From the NCBI GenBank assembly GCA_002469605.1, contig DKMV01000010.1, positions 1-6,021 of the forward strand: a DNA stretch of 6,021 nucleotides, read 5' to 3'. Shown here one piece after another: positions 1 through 5,987 of the stretch. Position 1 is the first letter of the stretch, and each line of letters opens with the position of its first letter. The stretch is from Leclercia sp. UBA7405 (GTDB lineage: Bacteria; Pseudomonadota; Gammaproteobacteria; Enterobacterales; Enterobacteriaceae). A program made the position numbers and the translations under genes. The notes beneath the pieces are model-generated. The model was given only the letters and a program-made list of their open reading frames with translations, had not been told where the DNA came from and searched no databases.

Positions 1-1
1 G

Positions 2-970
2 AACCGCACCAAGGCGATGGCTTTTATTGGCGTCAGCTTCGGCGTGACCTTTGCTATTGCGATGGTGCTGGGCCCTATCGTGACCCACAGCCTCGGGCTG
101 AACGCGCTGTTCTGGATGATTGCGGCTCTGGCTCTTGCCGGTATCGCGCTTACTATCTGGGTGGTGCCGGACAGTAAAAACCACGTACTCAACCGCGAAT
201 CGGGCATGGTAAGGGGCTGTTTTAGCAAGGTGATTGTCGAGCCGCGCCTGCTGAAGCTGAACTTTGGCATCATGTGCCTGCATATTCTGCTGATGTCCAC
301 CTTCGTCGCCCTGCCCGGCCAGCTGGCGGCGGCGGGCTTCCCGGCGGCGGAACACTGGAAGATTTATCTGGTGACGATGCTCATCTCTTTCGTCTCGGTG
401 GTGCCCTTTATTATCTATGCCGAAGTTAAGCGCCGCATGAAGCGGGTGTTTGTCGGCTGTGTGTCGCTGCTGGTGATTGCCGAGGTCGTGCTCTGGGGCT
501 CCGGCCCGCACTTCTGGGAGCTGGTTGCCGGCGTACAGCTCTTCTTCCTCGCTTTTAACCTGATGGAAGCCCTGCTGCCCTCGCTTATCAGCAAAGAGTC
601 TCCCGCGGGCTATAAAGGGACGGCAATGGGCATTTACTCCACCAGCCAGTTTCTTGGCGTGGCCATCGGCGGCTCGCTGGGCGGCTGGATCGATGGTCTG
701 TTCGATTCGCAAACCGTCTTCCTGGCCGGTGCCCTGCTGGCAATGCTCTGGCTGCTGGTAGCCAGTACCATGAAAGAGCCGCGCTACGTAAGCAGCCTGC
801 GCGTAGAAGTGCCGCAGGAGGTAGAGATTACCGACGCGCTGAAACAACGCCTCGAAGCAAAAGAAGGGGTAAGCGAGGTGCTGGTGGTGCCGGAAGAGCG
901 CAGCGTCTATGTCAAAATCGACAGCAAAGTAACCAACCGCTTTGAGGTTGAAGAGGCGTTAAAAGCCTGA
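2..970 (+). CDS. yajR: YajR, MFS transporter with C-terminal YAM domain (5' end missing)
   Basis: The reading frame is already open at base 2 (N-R-T-K-A-M), so the ATG at 17 is internal. 322 residues are visible of a family of about 455; the first four helices and the cytoplasmic motif A are off the left edge. The visible part has eight hydrophobic segments, at about residues 7-28, 34-55, 86-107, 118-139, 147-166, 171-195, 206-229 and 237-256, matching TM5-TM12 of a 12-helix MFS carrier. A basic cytoplasmic linker separates TM6 from TM7. After TM12, residues from about 259 to the end form a soluble beta-alpha-beta module, the YAM domain known from the E. coli YajR crystal structure. The family is an inner-membrane, presumably proton-driven exporter; its physiological substrate is not established. 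Identity rests on close agreement with remembered E. coli YajR, including NRESGMV, RLLKLNFGIMCLHILLMSTF and SKESPAGYKGTAMG. The gene ends in TGA directly before a terminator. Confidence 0.96.
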   Translation, partial: NRTKAMAFIGVSFGVTFAIAMVLGPIVTHSLGLNALFWMIAALALAGIALTIWVVPDSKNHVLNRESGMVRGCFSKVIVEPRLLKLNFGIMCLHILLMSTFVALPGQLAAAGFPAAEHWKIYLVTMLISFVSVVPFIIYAEVKRRMKRVFVGCVSLLVIAEVVLWGSGPHFWELVAGVQLFFLAFNLMEALLPSLISKESPAGYKGTAMGIYSTSQFLGVAIGGSLGGWIDGLFDSQTVFLAGALLAMLWLLVASTMKEPRYVSSLRVEVPQEVEITDALKQRLEAKEGVSEVLVVPEERSVYVKIDSKVTNRFEVEEALKA

Positions 971-998
971 AAAAAAGCCCGGCTCTGCCGGGCTTTTT
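971..998. terminator. Bidirectional intrinsic terminator between yajR and yajQ
   Basis: Perfect 7-bp GC-rich arms GCCCGGC (977-983) and GCCGGGC (987-993) enclose a TCT loop. Six A precede the stem and five T follow it, so a U-tract exists for transcription in either direction. It starts at the first base after the yajR stop and ends four bases before the yajQ stop, and fills nearly all of the 32-base convergent gap. It should serve both genes. Confidence 0.92.
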
Positions 999-1002
999 AG
1001 TC

Positions 1003-1494
1003 TTAATCGCGGAAATTTTTAAACTGGAACGGTTGTCCCAGATCGCCGCCGCGCACCAGCGCCATCACCGCCTGTAAATCATCGCGCGATTTACCGGTGA
1101 CGCGGATCTCTTCACCCTGAATCTGCGCCTGCACTTTCAGCTTGCTGTCTTTGATGAGCTTAACGATTTTCTTCTGTACCGCGCTCTCAATGCCCTGCTT
1201 CAGTTTGGCTTCCACATACCAGGTTTTACCGCTGTGGACAAACTCTTCAGGCACATCCAGCGACGCCCCTTCAATGCCGCGCTTCAACAGCTTGGCACGC
1301 AGGATATCCAGCAGCTGGTTAACCTGGAAATCAGATTCGCTCAGAACCTTGATTGTCTTATTCGCTTCGTTCAGCTCTAAAGTCGCCTCAACGCCGCGAA
1401 AATCGAAACGTGACTCAACTTCACGGCTGGCATTCTCCACGCCGTTGCGAGCTTCCTGAATATCCACTTCAGAAACAATATCGAAAGATGGCAT
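1003..1494 (-). CDS. yajQ: YajQ, UPF0234 family nucleotide (cyclic-di-GMP)-binding protein
   Basis: The 163-residue protein has the family's usual length. It begins [11 protein letters not shown] and ends QFKNFRD, both hallmarks of YajQ. Family structures show two ferredoxin-like alpha/beta domains. Homologues bind nucleotides or RNA, and the Xanthomonas member is a cyclic-di-GMP receptor acting on transcription; the role in enterobacteria is not settled. It should be soluble and cytoplasmic, with no signal peptide or membrane segment. The ATG at 1494 is chosen over an upstream in-frame GTG at 1512 because family members start MPSFD and because AAGGGAG (1509-1503) lies eight bases before it as a Shine-Dalgarno site; the GTG start would place that site inside the gene. 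It is monocistronic, divergent from panE and convergent with yajR. Confidence 0.95.
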   Translation of the reverse strand: MPSFDIVSEVDIQEARNGVENASREVESRFDFRGVEATLELNEANKTIKVLSESDFQVNQLLDILRAKLLKRGIEGASLDVPEEFVHSGKTWYVEAKLKQGIESAVQKKIVKLIKDSKLKVQAQIQGEEIRVTGKSRDDLQAVMALVRGGDLGQPFQFKNFRD

Positions 1495-1526
1495 CTTTTC
1501 TTCTCCCTTCACTTTTGTTGCGTTGC

Positions 1527-1554
1527 ATAATACCCGCTACGAGGCATAACTCAA
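1527..1554 (-). promoter_or_regulatory. Predicted sigma-70 promoter for yajQ
   Basis: Read on the minus strand, TTGAGT (1554-1549) is followed after 16 bases by TATTAT (1532-1527). These match the -35 and -10 consensus at four and five of six positions. The expected transcript start near 1520 gives a leader of about 25 bases before the yajQ ATG, ending in the AAGGGAG Shine-Dalgarno. The evidence is motif and position only. Confidence 0.6.
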
Positions 1555-1581
1555 CAGAAGCTTAGCTGACGGCGCTATACT
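1551..1581 (+). promoter_or_regulatory. Predicted sigma-70 promoter for panE (-yajL)
   Basis: TATACT (1576-1581) matches the -10 consensus at five of six positions. The best -35 candidate is TCAACA (1551-1556), a four-of-six match at a long 19-base spacing, so the -35 is weak. The predicted start near G1588 leaves a leader of about 35 bases. The -35 overlaps that of the divergent yajQ promoter. Confidence 0.45.
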
Positions 1582-1591
1582 TAGGCCGTAA

Positions 1592-1618
1592 CACCTGGCG
1601 CAGTTGCAGGTGAGGAGG
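1592..1618 (+). promoter_or_regulatory. panE leader hairpin abutting a strong Shine-Dalgarno
   Basis: Arms CACCTG (1592-1597) and CAGGTG (1607-1612) can pair around a 9-base loop. The 3' arm is directly followed by AGGAGG (1613-1618), a full match to the anti-Shine-Dalgarno, four bases before the panE ATG at 1623. If transcription starts near 1588, the hairpin sits at the very 5' end of the mRNA. The Shine-Dalgarno supports the chosen panE start. Any effect of the stem is inference. Confidence 0.5.
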
Positions 1619-1622
1619 AATA

Positions 1623-2534
1623 ATGAAAATTACCGTGCTCGGATGCGGAGCCCTTGGTCAACTCTGGCTTACCGCGCTGTGCAAGCATGGACATGAGGTC
1701 CAGGGATGGTTGCGCGTGCCTCAGCCCTATTGCAATGTGAACCTTATCGACGAAGACGGGACCATTTTTAATGAATCCCTCACCGCCAACGATCCCGATT
1801 TTCTGGCCCACAGCGATATGCTGCTAGTGACCCTAAAAGCCTGGCAGGTTTCCGATGCCGTGCGATCCCTGGCGGCCACCCTCCCCTCCTCTTCCCCGGT
1901 GATACTCCTGCATAACGGCATGGGTACCATTGATGAGTTGAAGAGTATCTCCCAGCCGTTGCTGATGGCCACCACCACCCATGCGGCGCGCCATGATGGC
2001 AATATCATCATTCATGTTGCCAGCGGCGTAACCCATATTGGCCCGGCGCGGGCACAGGACGGCGATTACAGCTACCTGGCAGACACGCTGCAGGAGGCGC
2101 TCCCCGATGTGGCCTGGCATGACAATATCCGCGCGCAGCAGTGGCGCAAGCTGGCCGTTAACTGCGTTATTAACCCACTGACGGCCCTGTGGAACTGCCC
2201 CAACGGCGAGTTGAAAAAGCATCCCCAGCTCGTTGCCACCTTATGCGCCGAATTGGCCTCGGTGATTGAGCGTGAGGGCATACACACCTCGGCGGACGAT
2301 TTACGCTATTATGTTGAGCAGGTTATTGATAGTACGGCCGAAAATATCTCGTCGATGCTGCAGGACGTGCGCAGTTTACGCCACACCGAGATCGACTACA
2401 TTACCGGATATCTACTAAAACGGGCCCGCGCTCACGGCATTAGCGTGCCGGAAAACGCCCGCCTGTATGACATGGTTAAACGCAAGGAGAGTGAGTATGA
2501 GCGCGTCGGCACTGGTATGCCTCGCCCCTGGTAG
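1623..2534 (+). CDS. panE: PanE, 2-dehydropantoate 2-reductase (ketopantoate reductase)
   Basis: PanE reduces 2-dehydropantoate to D-pantoate with NADPH, a step toward pantothenate and coenzyme A, in the cytoplasm. The protein has 303 residues, the E. coli length. An N-terminal Rossmann fold carries the dinucleotide motif GCGALG at 7-12, with R31 and K72 at the positions that bind the NADPH phosphate in E. coli. The C-terminal helical domain keeps catalytic K176 (in WRKLAVN) and E256 (in RHTEIDY), plus N98, N180, N184, N241 and S244, so the active site looks complete. The start is set by AGGAGG four bases upstream and by [12 protein letters not shown], the normal N-terminus. The last 38 bases overlap yajL in another frame. 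Older annotations call this gene apbA, from a thiamine phenotype that reflects the need for pantothenate. Confidence 0.98.
   Translation: MKITVLGCGALGQLWLTALCKHGHEVQGWLRVPQPYCNVNLIDEDGTIFNESLTANDPDFLAHSDMLLVTLKAWQVSDAVRSLAATLPSSSPVILLHNGMGTIDELKSISQPLLMATTTHAARHDGNIIIHVASGVTHIGPARAQDGDYSYLADTLQEALPDVAWHDNIRAQQWRKLAVNCVINPLTALWNCPNGELKKHPQLVATLCAELASVIEREGIHTSADDLRYYVEQVIDSTAENISSMLQDVRSLRHTEIDYITGYLLKRARAHGISVPENARLYDMVKRKESEYERVGTGMPRPW
2484..2490 (+). promoter_or_regulatory. Internal ribosome binding site for yajL inside panE
   Basis: AAGGAGA lies six bases before the ATG at 2497, within the panE coding sequence (the Lys-Glu-Ser codons). It fixes the yajL start at 2497 rather than at the upstream in-frame ATG at 2471-2473 or 2467, which would add ten non-conserved residues and leave this site inside the gene. 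Confidence 0.75.
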
Positions 2535-3087
2535 CGAAGAGACCGAAGCGGTCACCACTATTGATTTGCTGGTACGCGGCGGCATTAGCGTAACCACCGC
2601 CAGCGTAGCCAGCGATGGCAGCCTTGCCATCACCTGCTCGCGCGGGGTAAAGATTCTGGCCGATGCGCCTCTGGTGGAGGTGGCAGACGGCGATTATGAC
2701 GTTATCGTGTTGCCCGGCGGCCTGAAAGGGGCGGAGCACTTTCGCGACAGCCCGCTTTTGGTAGAGACCGTGCGCCAGTTCCACCTATCCGGGCGTATGG
2801 TGGCGGCTATCTGCGCCGCTGCCGGCACCGTGCTGGTGCCCCATAACCTCTTCCCGATCGGCAATATGACCGGCTTTCCGGCCCTGAAAGATCGCATTCC
2901 CGAGGAGCAGTGGGTCGATAAGCGCGTGGTCTGGGATCCGCGGGTTAACCTGCTGACCAGCCAGGGGCCGGGCACCTCGTTCGATTTCGCGCTGAAGATT
3001 ATCCAGCTGCTGGTGGGGCGTGAGAAAGCCCATGAGGTGGCGTCTCAGCTGGTGATGGCGGCGGGCATTTATAACCACTACGAATAA
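2497..3087 (+). CDS. yajL: YajL, DJ-1/PfpI family protein (chaperone / putative deglycase; formerly ThiJ)
   Basis: The 196-residue protein has the E. coli length and is the bacterial homologue closest to human DJ-1. A single alpha/beta DJ-1/PfpI domain carries E15 (in PGSEETE), the VLPGG turn at 71-75 and the nucleophile-elbow cysteine C106 (in AAICAA). In E. coli it protects against oxidative and carbonyl stress, as a chaperone and through thiol chemistry on C106; deglycase activity toward methylglyoxal adducts has been reported but is disputed. The old name thiJ does not mean a proven thiamine role. The start at 2497 gives the conserved [15 protein letters not shown] and follows an internal Shine-Dalgarno. 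The gene overlaps panE by 38 bases in a different frame, so the two are probably co-transcribed and translationally coupled. One oddity is that the loop after C106 reads AAAG, where I remember AAPA in E. coli. Confidence 0.97.
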   Translation: MSASALVCLAPGSEETEAVTTIDLLVRGGISVTTASVASDGSLAITCSRGVKILADAPLVEVADGDYDVIVLPGGLKGAEHFRDSPLLVETVRQFHLSGRMVAAICAAAGTVLVPHNLFPIGNMTGFPALKDRIPEEQWVDKRVVWDPRVNLLTSQGPGTSFDFALKIIQLLVGREKAHEVASQLVMAAGIYNHYE

Positions 3088-3091
3088 AAGC

Positions 3092-3118
3092 AAAACGGCA
3101 ACCCTGGGTTGCCGTTTC
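3092..3118. terminator. Hairpin terminator between convergent yajL and thiI
   Basis: Perfect inverted arms AAACGGCAACC (3093-3103) and GGTTGCCGTTT (3107-3117) enclose a 3-base loop. The stem begins five bases after the yajL stop. The downstream T-run is short (TTTC) for yajL. On the minus strand the stem is followed by TTTTGCTTTT, a better U-rich tail for thiI. Bidirectional use is likely. Confidence 0.8.
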
Positions 3119-3129
3119 AACGCTTTTCT

Positions 3130-3149
3130 CCCTCTCCCGTGGGAGAGGG
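3130..3149. repeat. GC-rich palindrome, REP-like intergenic element
   Basis: Arms CCCTCTCCC (3130-3138) and GGGAGAGGG (3141-3149) form a perfect 9-bp inverted repeat around GT. It lies 12 bases from the preceding terminator hairpin, between convergent genes, the usual place for REP-type elements. From memory, CCCTCTCCC-N-GGGAGAGGG palindromes recur between genes in Enterobacter and relatives, so this is probably one copy of a dispersed family. It is not the classical E. coli REP sequence. Only one copy lies in this window. Confidence 0.55.
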
Positions 3150-3176
3150 TATCAGGCCGCACGCTTGGGCACTAAA

Positions 3177-4625
3177 CTACGGACGATAGACCTTCACATT
3201 GCTGAAGCCCTGCTCGCGCAGATAGAGCGCCTGCAGACGGCTCATCACGCCGCGCTCGCACCACAGCAGGTAGGTTTTGCTCTGGTCGAGATCGCCAAAC
3301 TTAGTGCTCAGCTTGTAGAACGGCAGAGAAACCACCTCTACGCCATCAACCTGCAGCGGTTTGTCATCCTGCTCATCCACAGAGCGAATATCCAGAATCG
3401 CATCGTTGGCGCTAAAACCGGTTACGGTTTCAACTTCAACCACTTCCTGCCCGGTCTGCTGGGCAATTTCACGGATATCGATGTTGGAGGCTTCCGCCAC
3501 CACTTTGTCCAGAATGGCGAAATCGAAGTTCTCTTCTTCCGCTTCGATCTTCCCCTTCACCGCTTTAATGGTCGGGCTTTTGGAGATCACACCGCAGTAT
3601 TCCGGCATGGTGCGGGCAAAATCGGCGGTGCCGATCTCGCGGGCCAGATCGATGATGTGCTCTTTGTCGTGGGAGATGAGCGGGCGCAGGATCAGCGTAT
3701 CCGAGACGTTATCAATCAGGCGCAGGTTGGTCAGCGTCTGGCTGGAGACCTGGCCCAGCGCTTCGCCGGTCACCAGCGCCTGCACGCCGTAGCGTTCTGC
3801 CACTTTCGATGCCGCGCGCACCATCATGCGCTTCAGCACCACGCCCATCTGGCCATCTTCGATTTTTTCGAGGATCTCGCCAACCACCGGCTCAAAGTTC
3901 ACCGCCACGAAACGCACGCGATGGGAGCTGCCGAAGCGGTTCCACAAGTAGTGCGCCACCTGACGTACGCCGATCTCATGGGCGGCGCCGCCGAGGTTAA
4001 AGAAGCAGTAGTGCACGCGGCAGCCGCGACGCATCAGCATATAGCTGGAAACGCCGGAGTCGAAGCCGCCGGAGATCAGCGACAGCACGTCTTCCTGCGT
4101 ACCGATTGGGAAACCGCCGATACCTTCGTAGCGGCCTTTTACCAGCAGAAGACGGTCGTTTTCGATCTCAAGATTAACGGTGACGTCCGGATCGGTAAGC
4201 TTAACGCGCGCCGACTCCACGTGCTGATTCAGCCCGCCGCCAACATAACGTTCGGCTTCAATGGAGCTGAATTCATGTTTGCCGCGGCGCTTCACGCGCA
4301 CGCAGAATGTTTTACCTTCGATGGCGTCGCGGTATTGCGCCAGCGCTTTCTCGAAGATGTCATGCAAAGAAGTGAAAGGCACATCTTCCACTTCCAGAAT
4401 ATGGTGGATGCCGGGAATACGGGTCAGCGCGTCGCGGATCTCCAGACGTTTGGTTTCATCCTTGGCGCGAACTTCAACGTGGTCCCAGTGACGAACAACG
4501 GCAAGCGCCTCGTCGTAGTGCTTTAAAACGTTACGAATGTTTCCGGTAAGAATTTTAATAAAGCGCAAACGCACGGATTGGCTTTTGATGGTGATTTCCG
4601 GGAACAATTTAATGATAAACTTCAT
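3177..4625 (-). CDS. thiI: ThiI, tRNA uridine 4-sulfurtransferase / thiamine thiazole sulfur carrier
   Basis: ThiI adenylates U8 of tRNA and replaces its oxygen with sulfur passed from IscS, giving 4-thiouridine, a near-UV sensor. It also relays sulfur to ThiS for thiamine thiazole synthesis. The 482 residues match the E. coli length. Domain order is an N-terminal ferredoxin-like region and THUMP domain (about 1-165), a PP-loop ATP pyrophosphatase domain with SGGFDSG at 185-191 including D189, and a C-terminal rhodanese domain (about 400-482). K321, C344 (in PEYCGV) and C456 (in LLWCERG) are present; C456 carries the persulfide and C344 forms a disulfide with it in E. coli, so the full enzyme is intact. 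The ATG at 4625 gives the conserved [17 protein letters not shown]. An in-frame TTG at 4655 would add ten residues and is not favoured, although no clear Shine-Dalgarno precedes 4625. Confidence 0.98.
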   Translation of the reverse strand: MKFIIKLFPEITIKSQSVRLRFIKILTGNIRNVLKHYDEALAVVRHWDHVEVRAKDETKRLEIRDALTRIPGIHHILEVEDVPFTSLHDIFEKALAQYRDAIEGKTFCVRVKRRGKHEFSSIEAERYVGGGLNQHVESARVKLTDPDVTVNLEIENDRLLLVKGRYEGIGGFPIGTQEDVLSLISGGFDSGVSSYMLMRRGCRVHYCFFNLGGAAHEIGVRQVAHYLWNRFGSSHRVRFVAVNFEPVVGEILEKIEDGQMGVVLKRMMVRAASKVAERYGVQALVTGEALGQVSSQTLTNLRLIDNVSDTLILRPLISHDKEHIIDLAREIGTADFARTMPEYCGVISKSPTIKAVKGKIEAEEENFDFAILDKVVAEASNIDIREIAQQTGQEVVEVETVTGFSANDAILDIRSVDEQDDKPLQVDGVEVVSLPFYKLSTKFGDLDQSKTYLLWCERGVMSRLQALYLREQGFSNVKVYRP

Positions 4626-4644
4626 GGCGGCAATGGTTCTTAGG

Positions 4645-4661
4645 CAAGCCTGCAAGGCTTG
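4645..4661 (-). promoter_or_regulatory. Hairpin in the thiI mRNA leader
   Basis: Perfect 7-bp arms CAAGCCT and AGGCTTG surround a 3-base loop, 20 bases upstream of the thiI ATG and inside the predicted leader. No U-tract follows it, so it does not look like an attenuator. Its role is unknown. Confidence 0.45.
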
Positions 4662-4713
4662 TAATGGAAAGAGTACAGCAGCCCCTATACCGAAGGCTGC
4701 ATCCAGGCGCGCA

Positions 4714-4743
4714 AGTATACCACCATCGCGCCCCTCCTGTGCA
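4714..4743 (-). promoter_or_regulatory. Predicted extended -10 promoter for thiI
   Basis: On the minus strand TATACT (4719-4714) is preceded by TGG, giving the extended -10 form TGNTATACT. A moderate -35, TGCACA (4743-4738), lies 18 bases upstream. The predicted start near 4706 implies a leader of about 80 bases. It is the best promoter-like sequence on that strand in the thiI/xseB gap. Confidence 0.6.
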
Positions 4744-4766
4744 TATTGCGCGTTATTTGCTTATCT

Positions 4767-4792
4767 GCCCGTCTCCGTTACCATTAACGGGC
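4767..4792 (+). promoter_or_regulatory. Two overlapping inverted repeats upstream of xseB
   Basis: CCGTTA (4775-4780) can pair with TAACGG (4785-4790) around CCAT. Alternatively GCCCGT (4767-4772) can pair with ACGGGC (4787-4792). The two share bases and exclude each other. The element lies 27 bases before the xseB start. I could not identify a convincing xseB promoter: the best pair, TTACCA (4778-4783) and TATGAG (4799-4804), has a 15-base spacer and poor matches. It could be a protein operator or an mRNA structure. Confidence 0.3.
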
Positions 4793-4819
4793 TGAAAATA
4801 TGAGAGTCAGAAATTCACT

Positions 4820-5062
4820 ATGCCGAAGAAAAATGAAGCACCCGCCAGTTTCGAAACTGCGCTGAGTGAACTGGAGCAAATCGTTACCCGTCTGGAAAGT
4901 GGCGATCTGCCGCTGGAAGAGGCGCTGAATGAATTCGAACGCGGCGTGCAGCTGGCGCGCCAGGGGCAGGTTAAACTGCAGCAGGCCGAGCAGCGCGTGC
5001 AGATCCTGCTCTCCGACAGCGACGATGCCGCGCCAACCCCTTTTACACCGGACGCAGAGTAA
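4820..5062 (+). CDS. xseB: XseB, exodeoxyribonuclease VII small subunit
   Basis: XseB is the small subunit of exonuclease VII, which degrades single-stranded DNA from both ends to acid-insoluble and then short oligonucleotides. The catalytic large subunit XseA is encoded elsewhere, not in this window. The protein has 80 residues, the E. coli length. Residues from about 10 to 66 ([12 protein letters not shown] to RVQILL) form the family helical hairpin, rich in Leu, Glu and Gln, that wraps the XseA coiled coil; the last 15 residues are acidic and proline-containing, probably disordered. The ATG at 4820 yields the usual [12 protein letters not shown]. The Shine-Dalgarno is poor: GAGAG at 4802-4806 is rather distant. 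It heads the xseB-ispA-dxs operon, with its stop directly touching the ispA start. Confidence 0.97.
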   Translation: MPKKNEAPASFETALSELEQIVTRLESGDLPLEEALNEFERGVQLARQGQVKLQQAEQRVQILLSDSDDAAPTPFTPDAE

Positions 5063-5962
5063 ATGGATTTTGCCAACCAGCTTCAGTCATGCGTTGGGCG
5101 TGCCAACGACGCCCTGCGCCGTTTCATAGAGCCCCAGCCTTTTCAGAACACTCCACTGGTGGGCGCCATGCATTATGGCGCACTGTTAGGTGGAAAACGT
5201 CTGCGCCCGTTTCTGGTCTATGCTACTGGCGAGATGTTTGGCATCAGCACCGATACGCTGGATGCGCCGGCCGCCGCCGTGGAGTGTATTCACGCCTATT
5301 CACTGATTCATGACGATCTGCCGGCGATGGATGACGACGATCTGCGTCGCGGCCAGCCGACCTGCCATATCAAGTTTGGCGAAGCGAATGCCATTCTGGC
5401 GGGGGATGCCCTGCAAACGCTGGCGTTTACTATCCTGAGCGATGCGCCAATGGCGCAAGTGGCCGACCGGGATCGTCTGGCGATGATCTCCGAGCTGGCG
5501 ATGGCCAGCGGGATCGCCGGCATGTGCGGCGGGCAGGCGCTGGATCTCGATGCAGAAGGGCGTCAGGTTACGCTTGAGCAGCTGGAGCGAATTCACCGCC
5601 ACAAGACTGGGGCGCTTATCCGCGCTGCCGTTCGTCTGGGGGCGCTGAGCGCTGGCGAAAGGGGGCGGAACGCCCTGCCGATTCTGGATCGCTACGCGGA
5701 AAGTATCGGCCTGGCATTCCAGGTTCAGGATGACATTCTGGATGTGGTGGGCGATACTGCAACATTGGGTAAACGCCAGGGTGCCGATCAGCAGCTTGGT
5801 AAAAGCACCTATCCCGCCCTGCTGGGCCTTGAGCAAGCCCAACGTAAAGCCCGGGACCTGATTGATGATGCGCGCCAGTCGTTAAGCCTGCTGGCCGCAC
5901 AGTCACTGGACACCTCGGCACTGGAAGCGCTAGCGGACTACATAATCCAGCGTGATAAATAA
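5063..5962 (+). CDS. ispA: IspA, (2E,6E)-farnesyl diphosphate synthase
   Basis: IspA condenses dimethylallyl diphosphate with two isopentenyl diphosphates, via geranyl diphosphate, to make farnesyl diphosphate for undecaprenyl phosphate, ubiquinone and menaquinone side chains and haem O. It is cytoplasmic and Mg-dependent. The 299 residues match E. coli. The trans-prenyltransferase motifs are complete: GGKRLRP at 43-49, the first Asp-rich motif DDLPAMD at 84-90 (the DDx4D form of bacterial type II FPP synthases), GQALD at 157-161, HRHKTG at 178-183, and the second Asp-rich motif DDILD at 223-227 within FQVQDD. The ATG at 5063 follows the xseB TAA with no gap and gives the standard MDF start. 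Since there is no good Shine-Dalgarno of its own (only GAG at 5057-5059), coupled translation with xseB is likely. dxs follows after 24 bases. Confidence 0.98.
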   Translation: MDFANQLQSCVGRANDALRRFIEPQPFQNTPLVGAMHYGALLGGKRLRPFLVYATGEMFGISTDTLDAPAAAVECIHAYSLIHDDLPAMDDDDLRRGQPTCHIKFGEANAILAGDALQTLAFTILSDAPMAQVADRDRLAMISELAMASGIAGMCGGQALDLDAEGRQVTLEQLERIHRHKTGALIRAAVRLGALSAGERGRNALPILDRYAESIGLAFQVQDDILDVVGDTATLGKRQGADQQLGKSTYPALLGLEQAQRKARDLIDDARQSLSLLAAQSLDTSALEALADYIIQRDK

Positions 5963-5975
5963 ACACACTATCTCG

Positions 5976-5987
5976 ATGAGCCTTTGA
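5976..5987 (+). other. Three-codon ORF (Met-Ser-Leu-stop) overlapping the dxs start
   Basis: ATG AGC CTT TGA begins 13 bases after the ispA stop. The last base of its TGA is the first base of the dxs ATG. No Shine-Dalgarno precedes it, so it may not be translated. It could alternatively be a chance product of the GATGAG that appears to be the dxs ribosome binding site. Confidence 0.3.

Noticed and set aside
1142..1459. A 105-codon open frame antisense to yajQ.
   Set aside because: The Ser-rich composition is typical of reverse-strand translation of a coding gene. yajQ explains the region.
1495..1512. A six-residue N-terminal extension of yajQ from GTG at 1512.
   Set aside because: Its codons are the Shine-Dalgarno region of the ATG at 1494, and YajQ proteins begin MPSFD.
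1833..2222. Antisense open frames of 129 and 94 codons within panE.
   Set aside because: They overlap each other in different frames and have no conserved features, while PanE is complete with all catalytic residues.
2467..2496. A ten-residue N-terminal extension of yajL from the upstream ATG.
   Set aside because: The extension lies wholly inside panE, is not part of the known protein, and the Shine-Dalgarno AAGGAGA sits within it, pointing to 2497.
3165..4526. A 453-codon open frame on the plus strand, antisense to almost all of thiI.
   Set aside because: It is in codon register with thiI, so its stop codons would correspond to the sense codons TTA, CTA and TCA, which GC-rich enterobacterial genes avoid. 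The translation is rich in His, Ala, Arg and Gln with no recognisable domain, while thiI on the other strand is complete with every catalytic residue.
4626..4720. A possible TPP (THI-box) riboswitch in the thiI leader, considered because ThiI serves thiamine synthesis.
   Set aside because: I see neither the CTGAGA nor the conserved pyrophosphate-helix sequences on the sense strand, and the leader is too short for the full aptamer.
5300..5842. A 180-codon open frame antisense to ispA.
   Set aside because: It is a shadow of a fully conserved ispA, has no family resemblance and no ribosome binding site that I can see.
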